Shown in pieces: positions 1-11,958 of a DNA stretch of 64,000 bases. The position numbers and the translations under genes were made by a program. The first letter of the stretch is position 1. Every line of letters starts with the position of its first letter. Source of the DNA: Isoetes taiwanensis (lineage: Eukaryota; Streptophyta; Lycopodiopsida; Isoetales; Isoetaceae); assembly GCA_021234155.1 (NCBI GenBank), contig JAJEKV010000035.1:12586407-12650406 (forward strand). The letters are read 5' to 3'. The notes under the pieces were generated by a model that ran no database searches, was not told the DNA's origin, and worked only from the letters and a program-made list of their open reading frames with translations.

Positions 1-859
1 ACTTGGACATGCACTTAAATATATTACCATGCTTACCGAAACTTGGTACAATTGAAAACTTTATGGCATTTTTAATTCCGCATTTTTTGTTGCAGATAGA
101 ATGCATGTATGCTCTACAGAACCAGACTGGTGCCAGCAAGAGCCTATGTTAATTGAAAATAGAAACAGCATTCATTTGTGGAACTGATAGAAGAAAATCT
201 TCTACAAAATACCTGGAGAAAGTAGTGCCTAGAGGATTCAGGCATGAGCATCAACCAGTTCAATTTGATCATGCTTAAATCATCCTAATCTGCTTACTCC
301 TCAATCCAAAGTGGTGTTGCAGGAGATTCATATCACGTAGATTTTGCAAGCTTTTAATATATTTGTAGCCATGAGCCAAAAATAAAATTGAAGGATGCAG
401 AGACCTTGGGTTATGCTAAAGTTTCAAAAAGGGGACTCTCATAGTATGAAGAAAGCATAGACCCTTCAAATCGAGCTCGCTGCATTGAAATGAAGATGAT
501 CAGTCAATTGGCATGTTAAAAACCCACAGGGAAAAAGACGGAAGAAGAACATGCCTTGGTTCTACAACTGAAATCTTGTGTTAATCGGCTAAATTGACTG
601 CAACCTCAAAGTGCAGAGCTCCGAAAATGCCCAGTGATATCCAATCTTCATTATCTGTTTAGAACAGAGTTAGTAACAAAAGCTCTATTGCAACCATAAA
701 ACATAAATTCAGCTCTTACCCTTCAACAAAAGATCACGCATTGTGGAGTAAGCCAGGTCATCACAAGCATGCAAAAATCCTGTTCATTGATTAACTGCTT
801 GGATTCACAATGGTAAGCTGCAACAGACCACACAAACAAAGCAAAGTAGAAGAACTTAC

Positions 860-961
860 TCTCTGAATCACAGGATCAAAACCTAAGAACACCCGACGTG
901 CTCGGTCTGGCCAAATCTTAGCAAACACCCTGTTGTAGCAGGACCTTGCCATAGAACGAAC
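860..961 (-). CDS. exon-like open segment, unidentified gene
   Basis: A 34-codon open segment, phase 0 at both ends, bounded on the minus strand by a consensus acceptor (CTACAG before 961) and a consensus donor (AGA|GTAAGT at 860/859). It would encode a basic, tryptophan-containing peptide (SMARSCYNRVFAKIWPDRAR and onward). I do not recognise the family. A second possible exon lies downstream near 712-779 (ends before GTAAGAGC), but its open frame does not match this phase. It may be part of a broken or partly assembled gene whose remainder lies left of the window. Confidence 0.3.
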
Positions 962-1001
962 CTGTAGATATCATTGTTAGCATCAACCTGATAAAACCCT
1001 T

Positions 1002-1334
1002 TTGCCCAATAAAAACTACTTAAATATCTCCCTTACTCATAGCATATACAATGGCACCAGATGCACAGGAGTGACCCTACTTAGGGTTGTGGTAAGGGAA
1101 GATTTTAGCAGGACTCTAGCAGACAGGCTTGTAAATAATATAGAATATGTGCTGAAGTACCTGGATGCGAGGCCGCCAAGCTTGCTGGAAGCAGTGAAGG
1201 AGGCGCTTGTTCAGGAGCCGGATTTCGATCTGGTAGAACTGAAATCGCCAAAATTGAGGAGCACTATGAAGGAATTCATGAGCCGGGATGCCGAAGCTCG
1301 TGAATCTGAGGGAGAAGCTGAAAGAATGATCTAA
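1002..1334 (+). CDS. small hypothetical ORF (110 codons)
   Basis: An ATG-started frame with charged, helix-prone content in its second half (LEAVKEALVQEPDFDLVE, then an acidic/basic tail). The segment after about 1060 is more GC-rich than its surroundings and reads like coding sequence, possibly one exon following an acceptor-like CACAG at about 1070. No family is recognised. It lies between two minus-strand exon-like segments, so it could equally be chance or a remnant. Confidence 0.2.
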   Translation: MPNKNYLNISLTHSIYNGTRCTGVTLLRVVVREDFSRTLADRLVNNIEYVLKYLDARPPSLLEAVKEALVQEPDFDLVELKSPKLRSTMKEFMSRDAEARESEGEAERMI

Positions 1335-1488
1335 GAAAGTCGCTAGGTACGCATTTTTCAAATTCACTGGGTAAATACGTCAAATAAACCAGACTGCTTC
1401 TAAATTCAAGGCCACCTTTATTATGAATGTCGTACACATATACACAGCAAAAAGAGGAACTCAAATTAGAACTTAAATTGGAACATAC

Positions 1489-1800
1489 CTGATTTATTAT
1501 ATCTCTCAAGAATGTTGCCAGAGCAAGAAGAAACAATGTTAGCATGACACGCATCCCATGTGCATGAACCCGTCCAATGATTCATCTATAGTGTTCTAGT
1601 GCATCCCAGTTAACCTGCACGAGAGAAAGATATTCTAGAAAAGATAATAAAAGAAGAATAGAAAAGATAATAAAAGAAGAATGATTGCTCTGCCTCCAAA
1701 TGCCACTTACTGAGTTTTTCACTTCATCAAGTAGCTCTACTGGCATGATTCTGCCCCAATCAATTACATCAATAAAAGCCGAAGTTGGCAAGAGAAGGAA
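1489..1800 (-). pseudogene. SFR2-like GH1 glycosidase/galactosyltransferase fragment
   Basis: Two exon-like pieces on the minus strand. The first (about 1800 to 1711) ends IDWGRIMPVELLDEVKNS at a donor TCA|GTAAGT. The second (1614 to 1489) runs from an acceptor GTGCAG to a donor CAG|GTATGT and reads VNWDALEHYR, stop, IIGRVHAHGMRVMLTLF. The order matches the SFR2 branch of glycoside hydrolase family 1 (in plants a galactolipid remodelling enzyme of the chloroplast envelope): DWSRIMPVE, then VNYEALEHY, then GMKVMLTLFHHS. Here an in-frame TGA interrupts the second piece and the family's HHS after LTLF is replaced by LLA. The rest of the enzyme is absent, so this is a broken fragment. Confidence 0.6.
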
Positions 1801-3060
1801 ATGTCCAATCTAAAGGAGCTATTAGAAGAAAAAACATGTTTTGTCTGGAATCCAGCTACTAAAAAGTATAGTTCGCAGATCGCTCCTCCGGCAAGAAAGG
1901 AACGTAAAAATGGCGATTCACAGTTCAAAATAGAGAAATTAAGAAGCTTTTGGCGTCGAATTAAGAAGCCTGATATGCAGGACCAAGGAAATAATATGCA
2001 CCTTGTTGCACCTGCAAATGGCAGAGGCTTAGCCAGCTCTCAGAGAATTGCCGGAGCAGTCGCTCCACTGCCGAATCAATAAGAAAACGATAAGAAAACT
2101 AAGAAAACTTAAGAAATACACTAAGCTTTGCAAACTAATGGCTTTCGCCGAAGCAGTCGCTATGAATAAGGAAAGAATAAGGAAACTTAAAAAATGCACC
2201 GCCAATGGAACCATCGGCCCATGGTTTCCTGCCAATAAGTCTCTACTGCAAATCTCCCCCCTTTCTCAATGGAATACGAAGCATTTAATCAAGGTGGGCC
2301 GCTGTAAAAGTGGGAAAAAGGAATGATATAGGAAATGAACTCCGGCAAGGTCTTCAAAGTCTGGAAGAAGCATGCCCCAGGGTCAGCTTTGCTTCGAAGC
2401 AAAGGTTTCTGCCCTAGCCCCTTTTTTTTACCACGTGTCAGCAGGAGCTTGTCTCAAATAAATAGCATCAAATAAATAGGAAAAGTTTGGAAAATTGTCA
2501 CTGCTTTATATATGAATGAAAAGTTATAGATGGTGCTTACGCTGTTCTTTTTTCTTTTTCTTCTATAAGGCAATCAAAGGAAGATGAAGGTTGAAATAAG
2601 TATTGCTAGTGATATGTTTGATGTGAAGAAAGATCTTTTTGTCTGAGGAAGTTTCTTGAATAATGGACCTCAGTCTGGTCCATGAAAGAAGTTTATTTTG
2701 ACCTTCGTGATTCAAGTGAATCCAAAAGAAGTCCATTTCTTGTAAATTCTCGGATGTCTAATAGCAAGCACTTTAAGATTATGATATTTTAGAAGAAGAG
2801 ACTAGAAAATAGGCATGTCTATATGCAGATTGGCTGCATCAGTTGAAGAGAAGATGTATTTTATTCCATGCTTTTATCAGATTATTCATAAGGGAAGAAA
2901 TATTGACGGCAGGCTTTAGAGTCACAAAAGCAGAGTCAGGTAGTAATTATTGAACAGTTGGGTGACCTCTTGAAGCACTCATAGTTAACCAATATTTGAG
3001 GAAGAAAGAGGCTAGAGAAGTGTTATTGGTGAGATACCTCTAAATATACTTATCAGTTAA
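1801..3060. other. no gene recognised
   Basis: Several short frames of 60-93 codons overlap here on both strands, but none resembles a known protein or has convincing splice context. An A/G-rich stretch (1640-1690) and a run of T (2424-2431) occur. It is probably intergenic or old repeat. Confidence 0.4.
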
Positions 3061-3099
3061 AGATGGAACTTGATAGAACAAATTCTTACATTCAAGGCC

Positions 3100-3960
3100 A
3101 CCACCTGTTTTGGATCTTGAAACTGGATCATACAAGGTCTTTGCCAAAGCATTCAAATCTCATTACATTCCCAAAGCTCATCGCTGCCAACAGATCCAAA
3201 CTTTTTACCGCATAGAACAGAAAAACCTGACCGTCCAACACGGATGAATTCATTCGTTGAACACAAGGCAGTTAAAGGTTATAATGAGGGATTATCCCAC
3301 ACTCTTAGGAGAATGGTGCGAGCCATTGATCCAAAAATAGTTCAAAAGCCGAAGCTAAGGCCCTTAGTTTGCAGGAGAATAGTCCCAAATACCAGCCGCA
3401 ACATTCCTCAACCTTTGGTCAGAACATGAACTATACACCTTATCAGGGACGCTCTCCTAGCCCAAGACATCCCCCATTGGCTGGTCATCAGAAGTAGGAC
3501 AAGAAAGTTTCTTTCAATGTACCAGACAAGTCTGTCAATACCGCAGGAGCGACGCGAGACGTTTTGCAAGAAATTCCAAGGGAAGCTCGTGAGCAATTAC
3601 AAAAAGACAAGGCTTGTGTTCGGTGCTTCCGATCAGGACATCGTATGCAGGATTGCTCCTACAGCTGCTCAAGCTGCTCTTACCGAAGTGGATTGGGGCG
3701 ATATCTTATCACCATTTGAACCTCTAACTGTTGCTGACGATGAGACACCAGACTATATACAAGGTTAGTCCCACATTTATGCCGCTATTGAAACAGGTTA
3801 AGCAGATAGTCAACCTTTCGTCATATCCACGGTTGGCCAAGTAGACAGTAAACCTTTTGCCATCCTTATGGACACGGGTAGTACGCACAATTTTGCCTCA
3901 CCTAGAATGGCAGAAATCTTACAGCTTACCCCTTTGAAATAAAAGCCACGTCCAGTTACG
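3100..3960 (+). pseudogene. Ty3/gypsy gag and protease remnant
   Basis: Capsid-like text (KSHYIPKAHRCQQIQTFYRI near 3150-3220; KAVKGYNEGLSHTLRRMVRA near 3265-3320) is followed by a CCHC zinc knuckle (CVRCFRSGHRMQDC, about 3627-3670) for RNA binding. After a spacer comes an aspartic protease active-site block (FAILMDTGSTHNFAS, about 3859-3905), which would cleave the Gag-Pol polyprotein. The DTG triad is intact but stops (for example TAA near 3800) and frame changes separate the parts. Confidence 0.75.
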
Positions 3961-4259
3961 TTGGCTAGTGGGACTGTGTATCATACTCAAGGCCAACGCA
4001 TTCACTTATACATTTAGTTGCCAGGAGCACCCATTGTTCTAGGGGTCGAGATTATGAATATCGGTCGGTATGATCTCATTGTGCATATGGAGTTTTTGGC
4101 TGCTGCAACGGCAAACATTGATTGTGAAAAGCGAGAAGTCAACTCTAATGCAGCTAATGGAGCTCAGGTAAACCAATTATTCCAATTATGCTGTGTATTT
4201 CATTGCGTCAGTTGGATAAAGCCATCAAGAGGTATCATGTTGCTTGCATTGTTCGACTT

Positions 4260-5337
4260 GCATCAATAGAGGCCAAGTCTAAACAAGAAGAAGTCATTGA
4301 GAACTTGTCCAAAGCAATTGCTACCGTACTTCGTGACTTCCATGACCTCTTTCCAGACGAGATTCGGAAATTACCACCTTTCCGTGGCGTGGAATGTGAA
4401 ATCACATTGGAACCCGATGCTAAGCCTACTAATAAGGCTCTGTATCATATGAGCACCACGGAATTAGCAGACTTAAGAAGCAGCTACAAGAGCTTCTTAA
4501 ATTAGGAATCATTCGGCCAAGTGTATCACCCTTTGGGACCCCTATCTTTTTTGTGAAGAAAAAGGATGGTACCTTGCGTATGTGCAATATGCAATTGAAT
4601 AAACATACAATTAAGAATCGGTACGCTCTGCCGCGTGCCGATGATCTCATGGATCAATTACAAGGAGCCAAGTACTTTACAAAGATTGATCTTCGCTCAG
4701 GATATCATCAGGTAAGAATTAAAGAGGATGACATACATAAGTCCATCTTTCAGACATGTTACAGGACTATGAGTTTACTGTTATGCCTTTTGGACTAACT
4801 AATGCCCCTGTTACATTCATGAGATTGATGAACGATGTCTTTCGCATATGTCTTGATGACTTTGTTATCATTTTCTTCAATGATATCCTTATTTACAGCA
4901 AAACCTTAGAAAACCATGAAAGTCATCTTCGGTTGGCCCTGCAAAAATTGAGACGCCATCAACTTTATGTTAAGTTTTTCAAGTGTAGGCCAAGATCGAT
5001 TATTTGGGACACATTATTTCTGCTGAGGGGATATCAATGGGTCCGGCCAAGATTGAGGCCGTAAAAAATTGGCCTATGCCAACGAATATGTCGGAGGTCC
5101 GTAGTTTTCCAGGTTTGGCAGGCTATTACCGAAAATTTGTTAAGGACTTCGCCAAGCTTGCAGCACCTCTTATAGACCTTACAAAGCATGACAAGGTTAG
5201 GGATTGGATAGCACATTGGAAGGAGAAAGTCCAGGCTGGATTTTAGTCATTGAAGGATGCCTTGACAACCGCCCCTGTTCTTAATTTGCCACATTCTCAG
5301 AAGGATAAGTGGGTTGTTACAGACACCAGCAAGATTC
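4260..5337 (+). pseudogene. Ty3/gypsy reverse transcriptase remnant
   Basis: RT fingers and palm are recognisable in several frames: FHDLFPDEIRKLPPFRGVEC (about 4340-4400), [11 protein letters not shown] (4555), [12 protein letters not shown] (motif A, about 4676-4712), [14 protein letters not shown] (motif B), then [14 protein letters not shown] (motif C, about 4861-4902). The usual F/Y-x-D-D at motif C reads FFND, so the first catalytic aspartate is lost. The thumb (GYYRKFVKDFAKLAAPL) and the start of RNase H follow before truncation. Frameshifts lie near 4500, 4755 and 5000 and a TAG at 5245. Confidence 0.85.
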
Positions 5338-6030
5338 CTAGTTTCCCCCCTCTGGAATTTGTGCCTGCTTTTCTCTCCTCCGAGTGTTTTTTGGTGGGGG
5401 CCCTGCAGTCAGGCACTGGACTATTTCTGAACACCACACAGGTCAGAGGCAAGGGACCAGGTCAAGCGTCAGGTAGCAAACCCATGCCCCCGCCGAAAAC
5501 CACGCGGAAGTCCACGCCCCCGTCAAAGAAGAGAACCAGACAAGACAAATGACCACCTCTGGGGATTTCGGCCTTAAGTTAGCGGGATTCCAGGCACTAA
5601 TGACGGCACTACAAAGATTCCCTCAAATCAAGCATATGATCCAGGAGTTGGTCACCGAGAGCACAAAGGCTCTGCCATATGTCTATTCTGGGCCCACGGC
5701 CATTGTACTATATATATCAATAGAGTTAGATCTCAAGTTTTTAGATGAGACTGAGTATCGTCTTGTTTCAGTCTTCTCGTCTCAACGAGATCTTATGTAC
5801 TCTTTTTGATATTCAAGGAGCTTATCTTGGCATATAGTCTCTTTACTTTTCTGTTTCATTCTTTCTGTTCTGATTTCCTTGTAAAATCCCGCATGGCATA
5901 TTATACTAGAATTTGCCTGCTTGATCCAAGGGTCCTCATAGAGGAACTGTCTTGCAGGCGATCCGGAACCCAGACCCTAAGCACTGTCGCCGATGCTAGG
6001 TCTTAGTTCCTTTTTCCAGACTATACGATG
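5338..6030 (+). mobile_element. probable LTR/leader of a second LTR retrotransposon
   Basis: No coding match, but the segment contains a TATA-like block (TATATATATC near 5708), is followed within 350 bp by a gag reading frame, and starts exactly where the previous element ends. I infer that it is the LTR and leader of the element whose gag lies at 6030-7670. No second LTR copy exists in the window, so its limits are uncertain. Confidence 0.35.
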
Positions 6031-7670
6031 TATGTTCGTGCTTTTACTCAAGACGAGCTTCTCAGCCAAACTTTGGCTTGATTGGATCGCCATTAACGCA
6101 GGGAAGCTGCTCGCGACATGTACAATGCTGATTATGATATTGAAGGAGGCCGTTTTCGCTCACGTGCTCATTCTGCCCCACAACCCCTCGCACCTGTTCC
6201 CGGCCGAGGTCTCCTCCTGCTTGCAAACATTGCTCTCAACCACAGTCACCACATCACACTCGTGCATCAGACTCCACACTACTTTCAAACACTGGAATGC
6301 ACTTATATTCACATTCCCTCTGGACCGACGCCGTTACCTTTGCAACCGTCTTCTCCATAACATGGTATGGGCTACACTCAAGTTTCTTTTGGTCCCAATC
6401 ATATCCAAGAATTTCAGTCTTCTCCATGTTTTCAATCTTCTGTTCAAGTCTACAATATTGGCGATCTCAAATTGAACGAGGATGGCACACAAGGGGTATT
6501 GTCAAATGACGCTTAACTTTTCGGACCTCCTGGATTCACTGTTCCCACGCAAATGCCTTGCTTCCAGTCCTCGGCTGTGCCTCCAGGACCTGCTTATTCT
6601 TATGCCCCACCACTTTACACTCAGGCTTCATTCCCGTCGTCAACCGCTCACAACCTCAAACTTACCTATCCGGTTTGGGAATGCGAAGGTGAAGCCCATC
6701 CTTGATCAAAGTGCTCAGGCACACATGGAAGAATTTGAAGCTTTCGCTATCTTGAATGGCCACTCTCAGCCACAGCTCAAGTTTCACATTTTCTGAACCA
6801 CACTGCGTGGCGCCCGTCATCAATGGCTCATGGTCAATAAAAGTCATTGGAAACAAAACTGGCATGAAATGAAGACAACCTTTCTGTCACATTACGGTAT
6901 CATCGATGATGATCAACAACTTCTCAAGCAACTCAATGACCTTCAACAACAAACCACGGAATCCGCCTGTGATTTTGCCGATCGTCTGCATATTTTGGTT
7001 AGCAAGCTCAAAGCGAATATCCCATGCAGAGCCAGATCTTAGTTTGGTTTCTGCAGGACCTTCCTCCCGCTATTCATCTTATGACTGAATACTTGCGACC
7101 CAAGACGTTGGACCATGCTATTGAACTAGTCAATCATTCAGTCAATGTATCCTCCCGTGGAGTTCCTCTCACAAATCTCTCTTTCATTCCTCCTGTTATG
7201 GTTCCACAAAACACGATTCAACCTCATCAATCTGCTCCATCATAACGAAGTCAAATTTGGTGCCACATTTGTAAGTATCAAGGCCATCTAGCTAGTAAAT
7301 GTAATTCCACTAATGGTCCTCCTAACTACAAACGTTGTAATATGTGCAATCATGCTACTGAAGACTGCACGCGCTCTCATCCCACGCCTTTTCGACAAAA
7401 GATGGTCTTTCAAGTTCAGATGATGCCCTCAGCCATATCAACAGCCTCAACAATATCTATAGCCTCAACAATATCCACAACAACAACAATATCCACAATC
7501 TCAGCCACCTCAGCAATCATGAGGCCAAAGCTCACGCACTCCTTTTGATCCTGCAAAAGCTCAATGTTATCACTGTCAAGAGTGGGCCACACCACCACGG
7601 CGTGCCCACAACTCCCTCAAGTTCAAGTACAACTCCCAGGCACTAATCAAACTGCCTCGGTACACCTTAC
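6030..7670 (+). pseudogene. LTR-retrotransposon gag with zinc knuckles, frameshifted
   Basis: A Gag polyprotein in several frames. It begins near VRAFTQDELLSQTL (about 6030), has a proline/serine-rich N-terminal region, then the capsid core (AHMEEFEAFAILNGHSQPQL, about 6718; HQWLMVNKSHWKQNWHEMKT, about 6820; DFADRLHILVSKLKANIP, about 6970; LRPKTLDHAIELVNHS, about 7095). A CCHC knuckle CHICKYQGHLASKC lies at about 7261-7302, with further Cys/His pairs near 7345 and 7568 and a glutamine/proline-rich linker between them (7435-7525). Its capsid text is unlike the first element's. Stops at several points mark it as dead. Confidence 0.65.
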
Positions 7671-7782
7671 TGATTATTAACTTTGGGTCGCCAATGGGAA
7701 ACAAGGCCCCCGCCCTACGCTGAAGAAGCCACCTCGCGCGCTTCAACAGCAGCGGACCCAACAAGCTCCTCCACATGCTGTA

Positions 7783-8310
7783 TTGGACCAACAAGCTCAA
7801 GAAGAGATCTATCAAGCTCTCAATTCTCCGGTCCAACAATCCAACTGGGTTGGTCTGGTCTCACGCCATCACCTGGGCAGCCGCCCTTTGACGCTCACGC
7901 CTCATGACACCCAACCTGCTTTTGCGGTCGACACTGTCCCTCATGAAGAACATAGAATGGTACACTTTGCTCTTGATCTAAACAAGCTCATGCCTCATAT
8001 TATGTCCAAAGTGATCCGGCAAAGTAATCTCAAGCTTATGCAAGCTGTTGAAGGACGCACGCTGGCCAATGTTCACGCTACCACTCGCGCTCAACATCGT
8101 CATAACGCGCCCTCCACATCTCAGAATGCCTCATGCACTCATCCATATCCCAATATCGATGTTGAATTTGAACTCCTCAAAAAAGTTTCTGCCTCAATGC
8201 TCCAAGCACCCGCACCATTGGATCCTGCTGATCCCATAGCTCATATTCCCTTGGAGCTGCAAGAAGAGTTTGCCAAAATAAAAAATCCCTCAGTCTCTCT
8301 ACTATCTTAA
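7783..8310 (+). pseudogene. open frame downstream of retroelement gag, function unknown
   Basis: A 175-codon frame that continues the gag side of the second LTR element. The opening codon of the frame is ATG, but the coding text seems to extend upstream (proline/glutamine-rich, from about 7720), so the true start is unclear. It contains LVSRHHLGSRPLTLTPHDTQ, HFALDLNKLMPHIMSKVIRQ and DPIAHIPLELQEEFAKIKNP. No protease or RT motif is seen. It could be the Gag C-terminus or a spacer ahead of pol. The element is cut off at about 8450 by LINE sequence. Confidence 0.35.
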
Positions 8311-8449
8311 AGTCATGTCCTGCCCTCAGGGAACAACTGCCGCTACCGATTGTGGACTTGATCCAAATGCTCCAAGTGCTAGAGCCAGTTTTGAGTCCTG
8401 CAAGGTGGAAAGGGCCCCTATACTTCCACTCCACATAAAAGTACTGACT

Positions 8450-8985
8450 CTACCAACGCCCTGAATAACTGCGACTGATAAGGCCATTTGTAAAGTTCTG
8501 CTCCGTGACAGTTATTCTACATTGCATAGAAAGCCTTCCAGCTTACCGTCACCCGCTGCCTGATACAAGTGTTCCAGTATGGAGTAGTCGTGAATTCCAC
8601 TTTTAAGTACTTGTATATTTCCACTACTACGACCTCTTGACCTTGGTATGTGAAGGAAAATTGCCTATGTTGCCGACACTAGCAACACTTTGGTTTTGGC
8701 CAAATTGACGTGCATCCTAGTGGTCTGGCAAAAACTACTCAATGCATCTAGATGTTGTTTGCATACTCGCTAGGGTGTAAGCTAAGAGTGACACATCAAC
8801 TGCATATATCACTTGCCATATGATATGGTGGGCAAGCCTAGCCCCTGCACATCTACGCTATGCAAGGTGATTCTCGAGCTGATCAATGTACAAGTCAAAC
8901 AGTGTAGGGGAGAGTGAGTACACCTGACAGACTCCAACACTACCGGTGAGGACCAATTTTGATGGTGCCACTCGAACTAATCATG
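8450..8985 (-). mobile_element. LINE, 3' part of reverse transcriptase (half of a split copy)
   Basis: On the minus strand this reads as the later part of a non-LTR RT. GVCQVYSLSPTLFDLYIDQL (degenerate GVRQGCPLSPTLF, motif B) lies at about 8880-8970. IYAVDVSLLAYT (degenerate YADDVALLA, motif C) is near 8765-8800. Then come FTYQGQEVVVVEIYKYL and YWNTCIRQR..WKAFYAM, the usual post-palm block. One of the two catalytic aspartates reads V. The frame is broken. The upstream half of the same LINE lies at 22734-24110, on the other side of the inserted chromovirus. Confidence 0.8.
8981..8985. repeat. target-site duplication, left copy (TCATG)
   Basis: TCATG directly abuts the left LTR and is repeated at 22729-22733 after the right LTR. 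The 5-bp length is typical of Ty3/gypsy integrase. Confidence 0.92.
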
Positions 8986-10569
8986 TGTGACGTCCCCTGC
9001 TCCTTATACGATGCCCGCATCGTATTCGAAGGAGGAGCATTCCCCCTGGCAGCTGCCTGACAGGGGCCATCCACCTGACTCTACTCCCATGGGGATGAGC
9101 CAGCGAGGGAAGAGTGGATGTGTCATTCACCCGTCTTCCATCGGGTCGACCTATCTGCGGAAGCGTGAATAAACAAACGTGAGCACAACTAACAATATAC
9201 AAATACAATCACCATAGAGATAGCAATATCACAGAGATAACAATACCTTCATAGCAACAATAACAAGGGGAGATCCTACCCGGGGCCCGGACTCAAGGGG
9301 GATGACTGACGGCTAGGTCTCCAGAGTTCATTGCAGACAGAATTCATGGCAATGGATTTGGCTGGCATAGAACATGGCTTAGGGTAGTCCACTCCATCCG
9401 CCCCTCCCGTGCACACTTTGCAGAGTAGGCTGAAAAGTGTTGGGACTTGACCGTAGCCTGCCGGGTGAATAGCCAGAGGGGCTACTACTACTGGGTTGCA
9501 TCTCCCCAGCCCCGATGAGGCAGGAAGAGAGTTGCCTCTCCTCCAGAGGCATCCATGCTCATCACAGGCGGCTAGAGGGCCACTGCCCTTATTCGACTTG
9601 AACTCACTGGAAGGTCATATTCACCACCCCACGAGTGTCGAGCTCATGCCTTGCCCACACGCAGTGACAAGCCATTAAGCCTAGCCAGCAGAGACCCCCG
9701 ATAGGCCTTACTACCAGAGGGGTCAGTCCGTGATGAGACAAGTTCCTCCTTATCAACCGGCCTAGCCCCTTCACCCACAGCCAGGTGGGCTCCTGTGCAC
9801 GGGCCGCATGTAACTGGGAACTAAGGTGCTATGCTAGGAGCATCTACTACACAGCCTTTAGGTCTCTACCCCCCTTCCCAATACAAGGAGGTCACAGAGT
9901 GAAATACATGCAATATCACAGAACAGAAATAGAGAATCACAGCAATCTATCTACTTAATATCTAATGTTAGGTTCCTTCGTTAGCGTCCCAGATCTAGGG
10001 ATCTACAAGGCTTCTAGAGATGATCTAACATACTAAACCGGCATATTGCCATGCCCAAAGACGGTTTTGCACAACAGGACAATTAGATACCTGCTCCTTG
10101 ACTCGCTCCTGATCCTCGGAAGGCGTCCATGCTCCTGATCTTGCTGAAGATGGCTGCTACTCGATAACCTGTTGTGCAAATCCGACTTTTCGGAGCCTAG
10201 CAGTGCGATTTTGAGTCCTACCTTGGCCGAATTGGCCCAAGAGAACCCTAATTGCGAAAAAGGGAAGGAAGCCTAGGAAACCCTAATTGGCAAAATGAAA
10301 GGAGAGCTAGGGTCTAGGGTTTCAGCCCTTATATAGACCCTATCTAGGTTAGGGCATGCTTTAAGCCATTTGGAAATGGATGAGCAAGGAACCTTTTGTT
10401 GTGTGTGTTTAATTACATACCCAACATCCAAGGTTGCCCCCTAGGTGCAACCTTTAGCTCCTAGGTGCAACGTTATCCTGCTCTCAAGTACATGTCATCT
10501 GTGACATGTACGTGTGACGTGGCAGTATAATATACATATTGGGAGCGTATATTATGCTGGAACGTCACA
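8986..10569 (-). repeat. chromovirus 3' LTR (left, 1584 bp)
   Basis: It begins TGTGACGTCCCC and ends GAACGTCACA, giving the short inverted terminal repeats of an LTR. It aligns throughout with 20735-22728. On the sense (minus) strand a TATA box (CTATATAAGGG, about 10327-10338) precedes the AAACCCTAGACCC leader and is the likely promoter and start. Differences from the other LTR lie mainly at CAG/CTG triplets. Confidence 0.92.
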
Positions 10570-10583
10570 TTCTCCCCACCTTG
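10570..10583 (-). promoter_or_regulatory. polypurine tract
   Basis: On the sense strand AAGGTGGGGAGAA lies immediately before the 3' LTR start. This is the expected position and composition for the plus-strand DNA primer. Confidence 0.85.
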
Positions 10584-11403
10584 ACTTGATGCTGTCCTCA
10601 GCATCACGCGTCTCCCCACCTTGGGCACCTGCATATCCTGCAATTACAACCACTTTTATATCCATGTTATATTAATTACGTCAGGTAATATTTATAATTT
10701 AGTGTAATTGTACTATGGTGAGAGGCTCTTCGTCCTCTACTTCATGATCTATTATTGACAAAATTAACATCAATTATAGTTCAAAAGTTTTAAGCTAAAA
10801 CTCCTTATCGCCTCCTCACAACACATTATGGCAAAATTATGTGTTGTGAGCCCTCGTAGTGCCATCCTCCTGCCGCTCAATCCTTCTATTGGCCTGCAGG
10901 ATGTACGCTACGTTAGTACATGTTTAATTATTATAAGGGTTGGTTGTAAGGGAACCACCCATTAAATACAATTATATGGATGCAAGGCATATCTCCCGGC
11001 ATAGGAAGATTATGTTTCTCCCATCATGGCCGAGGAGACAGCGCCCTATCATGCCTATATGCCGCTCATGCCTACACCTGTAGTTGCCCAGCGTGGGACT
11101 TGGGTCCTTCCCGTATATGGGGCGTGAAGGGCCCTCCCCCGTAGGCATTGACTAGAGGTGCTTTTCCTATCATGCATTCCTGAATGACCTCTTATCTCTC
11201 GAGGTTGTCTACTTCCGTAGGACGGAAGTAGACTTTCTAGTCTACCTTCCACTCAACCAAGCGGAAACGCGGTCATGCCTACATTGGCATTACACCACGC
11301 CCTAGAGAGCACCGCAGTGGTCTCATCATCGGTAACAACGCATGCAACCCATGCCTAGCATAGGCTGCATGCGTAGATTAATCTTAGCTACACATGCTTT
11401 AAT
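10584..11403 (-). other. chromovirus 3' untranslated region
   Basis: About 800 bp between the end of the integrase frame and the PPT with no convincing coding sequence. The short frame at 11055-11252 has no family match. Confidence 0.5.
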
Positions 11404-11958
11404 CTAAACCCAAATCGACATGACTGAGCCGATTTCCTGGTTGTTGATGTCGACTACTTTGGTGACGAGCCGACCCTTGCATTGCTCCATGAATTCGGGG
11501 TACTGCTTCTTAAGATCTGATTCAAGTACCCACGTCGCGTCTTCCACTGGTAAGTGCTTCCACTTCACCAGGTATTGGAGAAATTTTGACCTTCTTGTCT
11601 TCTTATAAGATCTATCAAGAAGAACTTCCGGTACGATTTCAATATGCTTGTCCGTCATTTCCAAGAACTCATTTGTCTCCAATACTTCCTCGGGATTAGG
11701 GGTGTGCCTCTTTAGGAGACTTACGTGGAAAACTCTATGGATTTTGAGATGTGCTGGCAGGTCCAACTTGTAGGATTGGGTACCTACTCTCTTCTCTATC
11801 CTGAAAGGTCCAGCCCATCTTGGAGCAAGCTTCTTGCAATTGCCGATGCGGAGCTTGGCCTGCTTGATCTTGATCTTCAACCACACTTTGTCTCCCACCT
11901 CAAATTCTCTTACTGTCCTATGCTTGTCGGCGATGCTTTTTCGCCGCTTTTGCCGCAA
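11404..11958 (-). pseudogene. integrase C-terminus with chromodomain
   Basis: This 184-codon frame is the best-preserved pol piece. It holds the GPF/Y-type integrase C-terminal module (FEVGDKVWLKI, then RWAGPFRIEKRVGTQSYKLD, HRVFHVSLLKRH), then a chromodomain (EVLLDRSYKKTRRSKFLQYL, VKWKHLPVEDATWVLESDL, EFMEQ). The chromodomain places the element among plant chromoviruses and in that family directs integration to modified chromatin. The frame is closed upstream by frameshifts, so the ORF cannot make an intact integrase as written. Confidence 0.88.

Larger units (their letters stand above)
3060..5337 (+). mobile_element. decayed Ty3/gypsy retrotransposon, internal region
   Basis: Gag, zinc knuckle, aspartic protease and reverse transcriptase follow in the usual Ty3/gypsy order on the plus strand and stop abruptly at the start of RNase H (VVTDTSK, about 5325). 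No LTRs, integrase or target duplication could be found. Multiple frameshifts and stops show it is dead. The RT block [19 protein letters not shown] is nearly the same as in the minus-strand chromovirus at 8986-22728, so the two belong to related families. The junction at about 5337 leads straight into a different LTR element. Confidence 0.8.
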
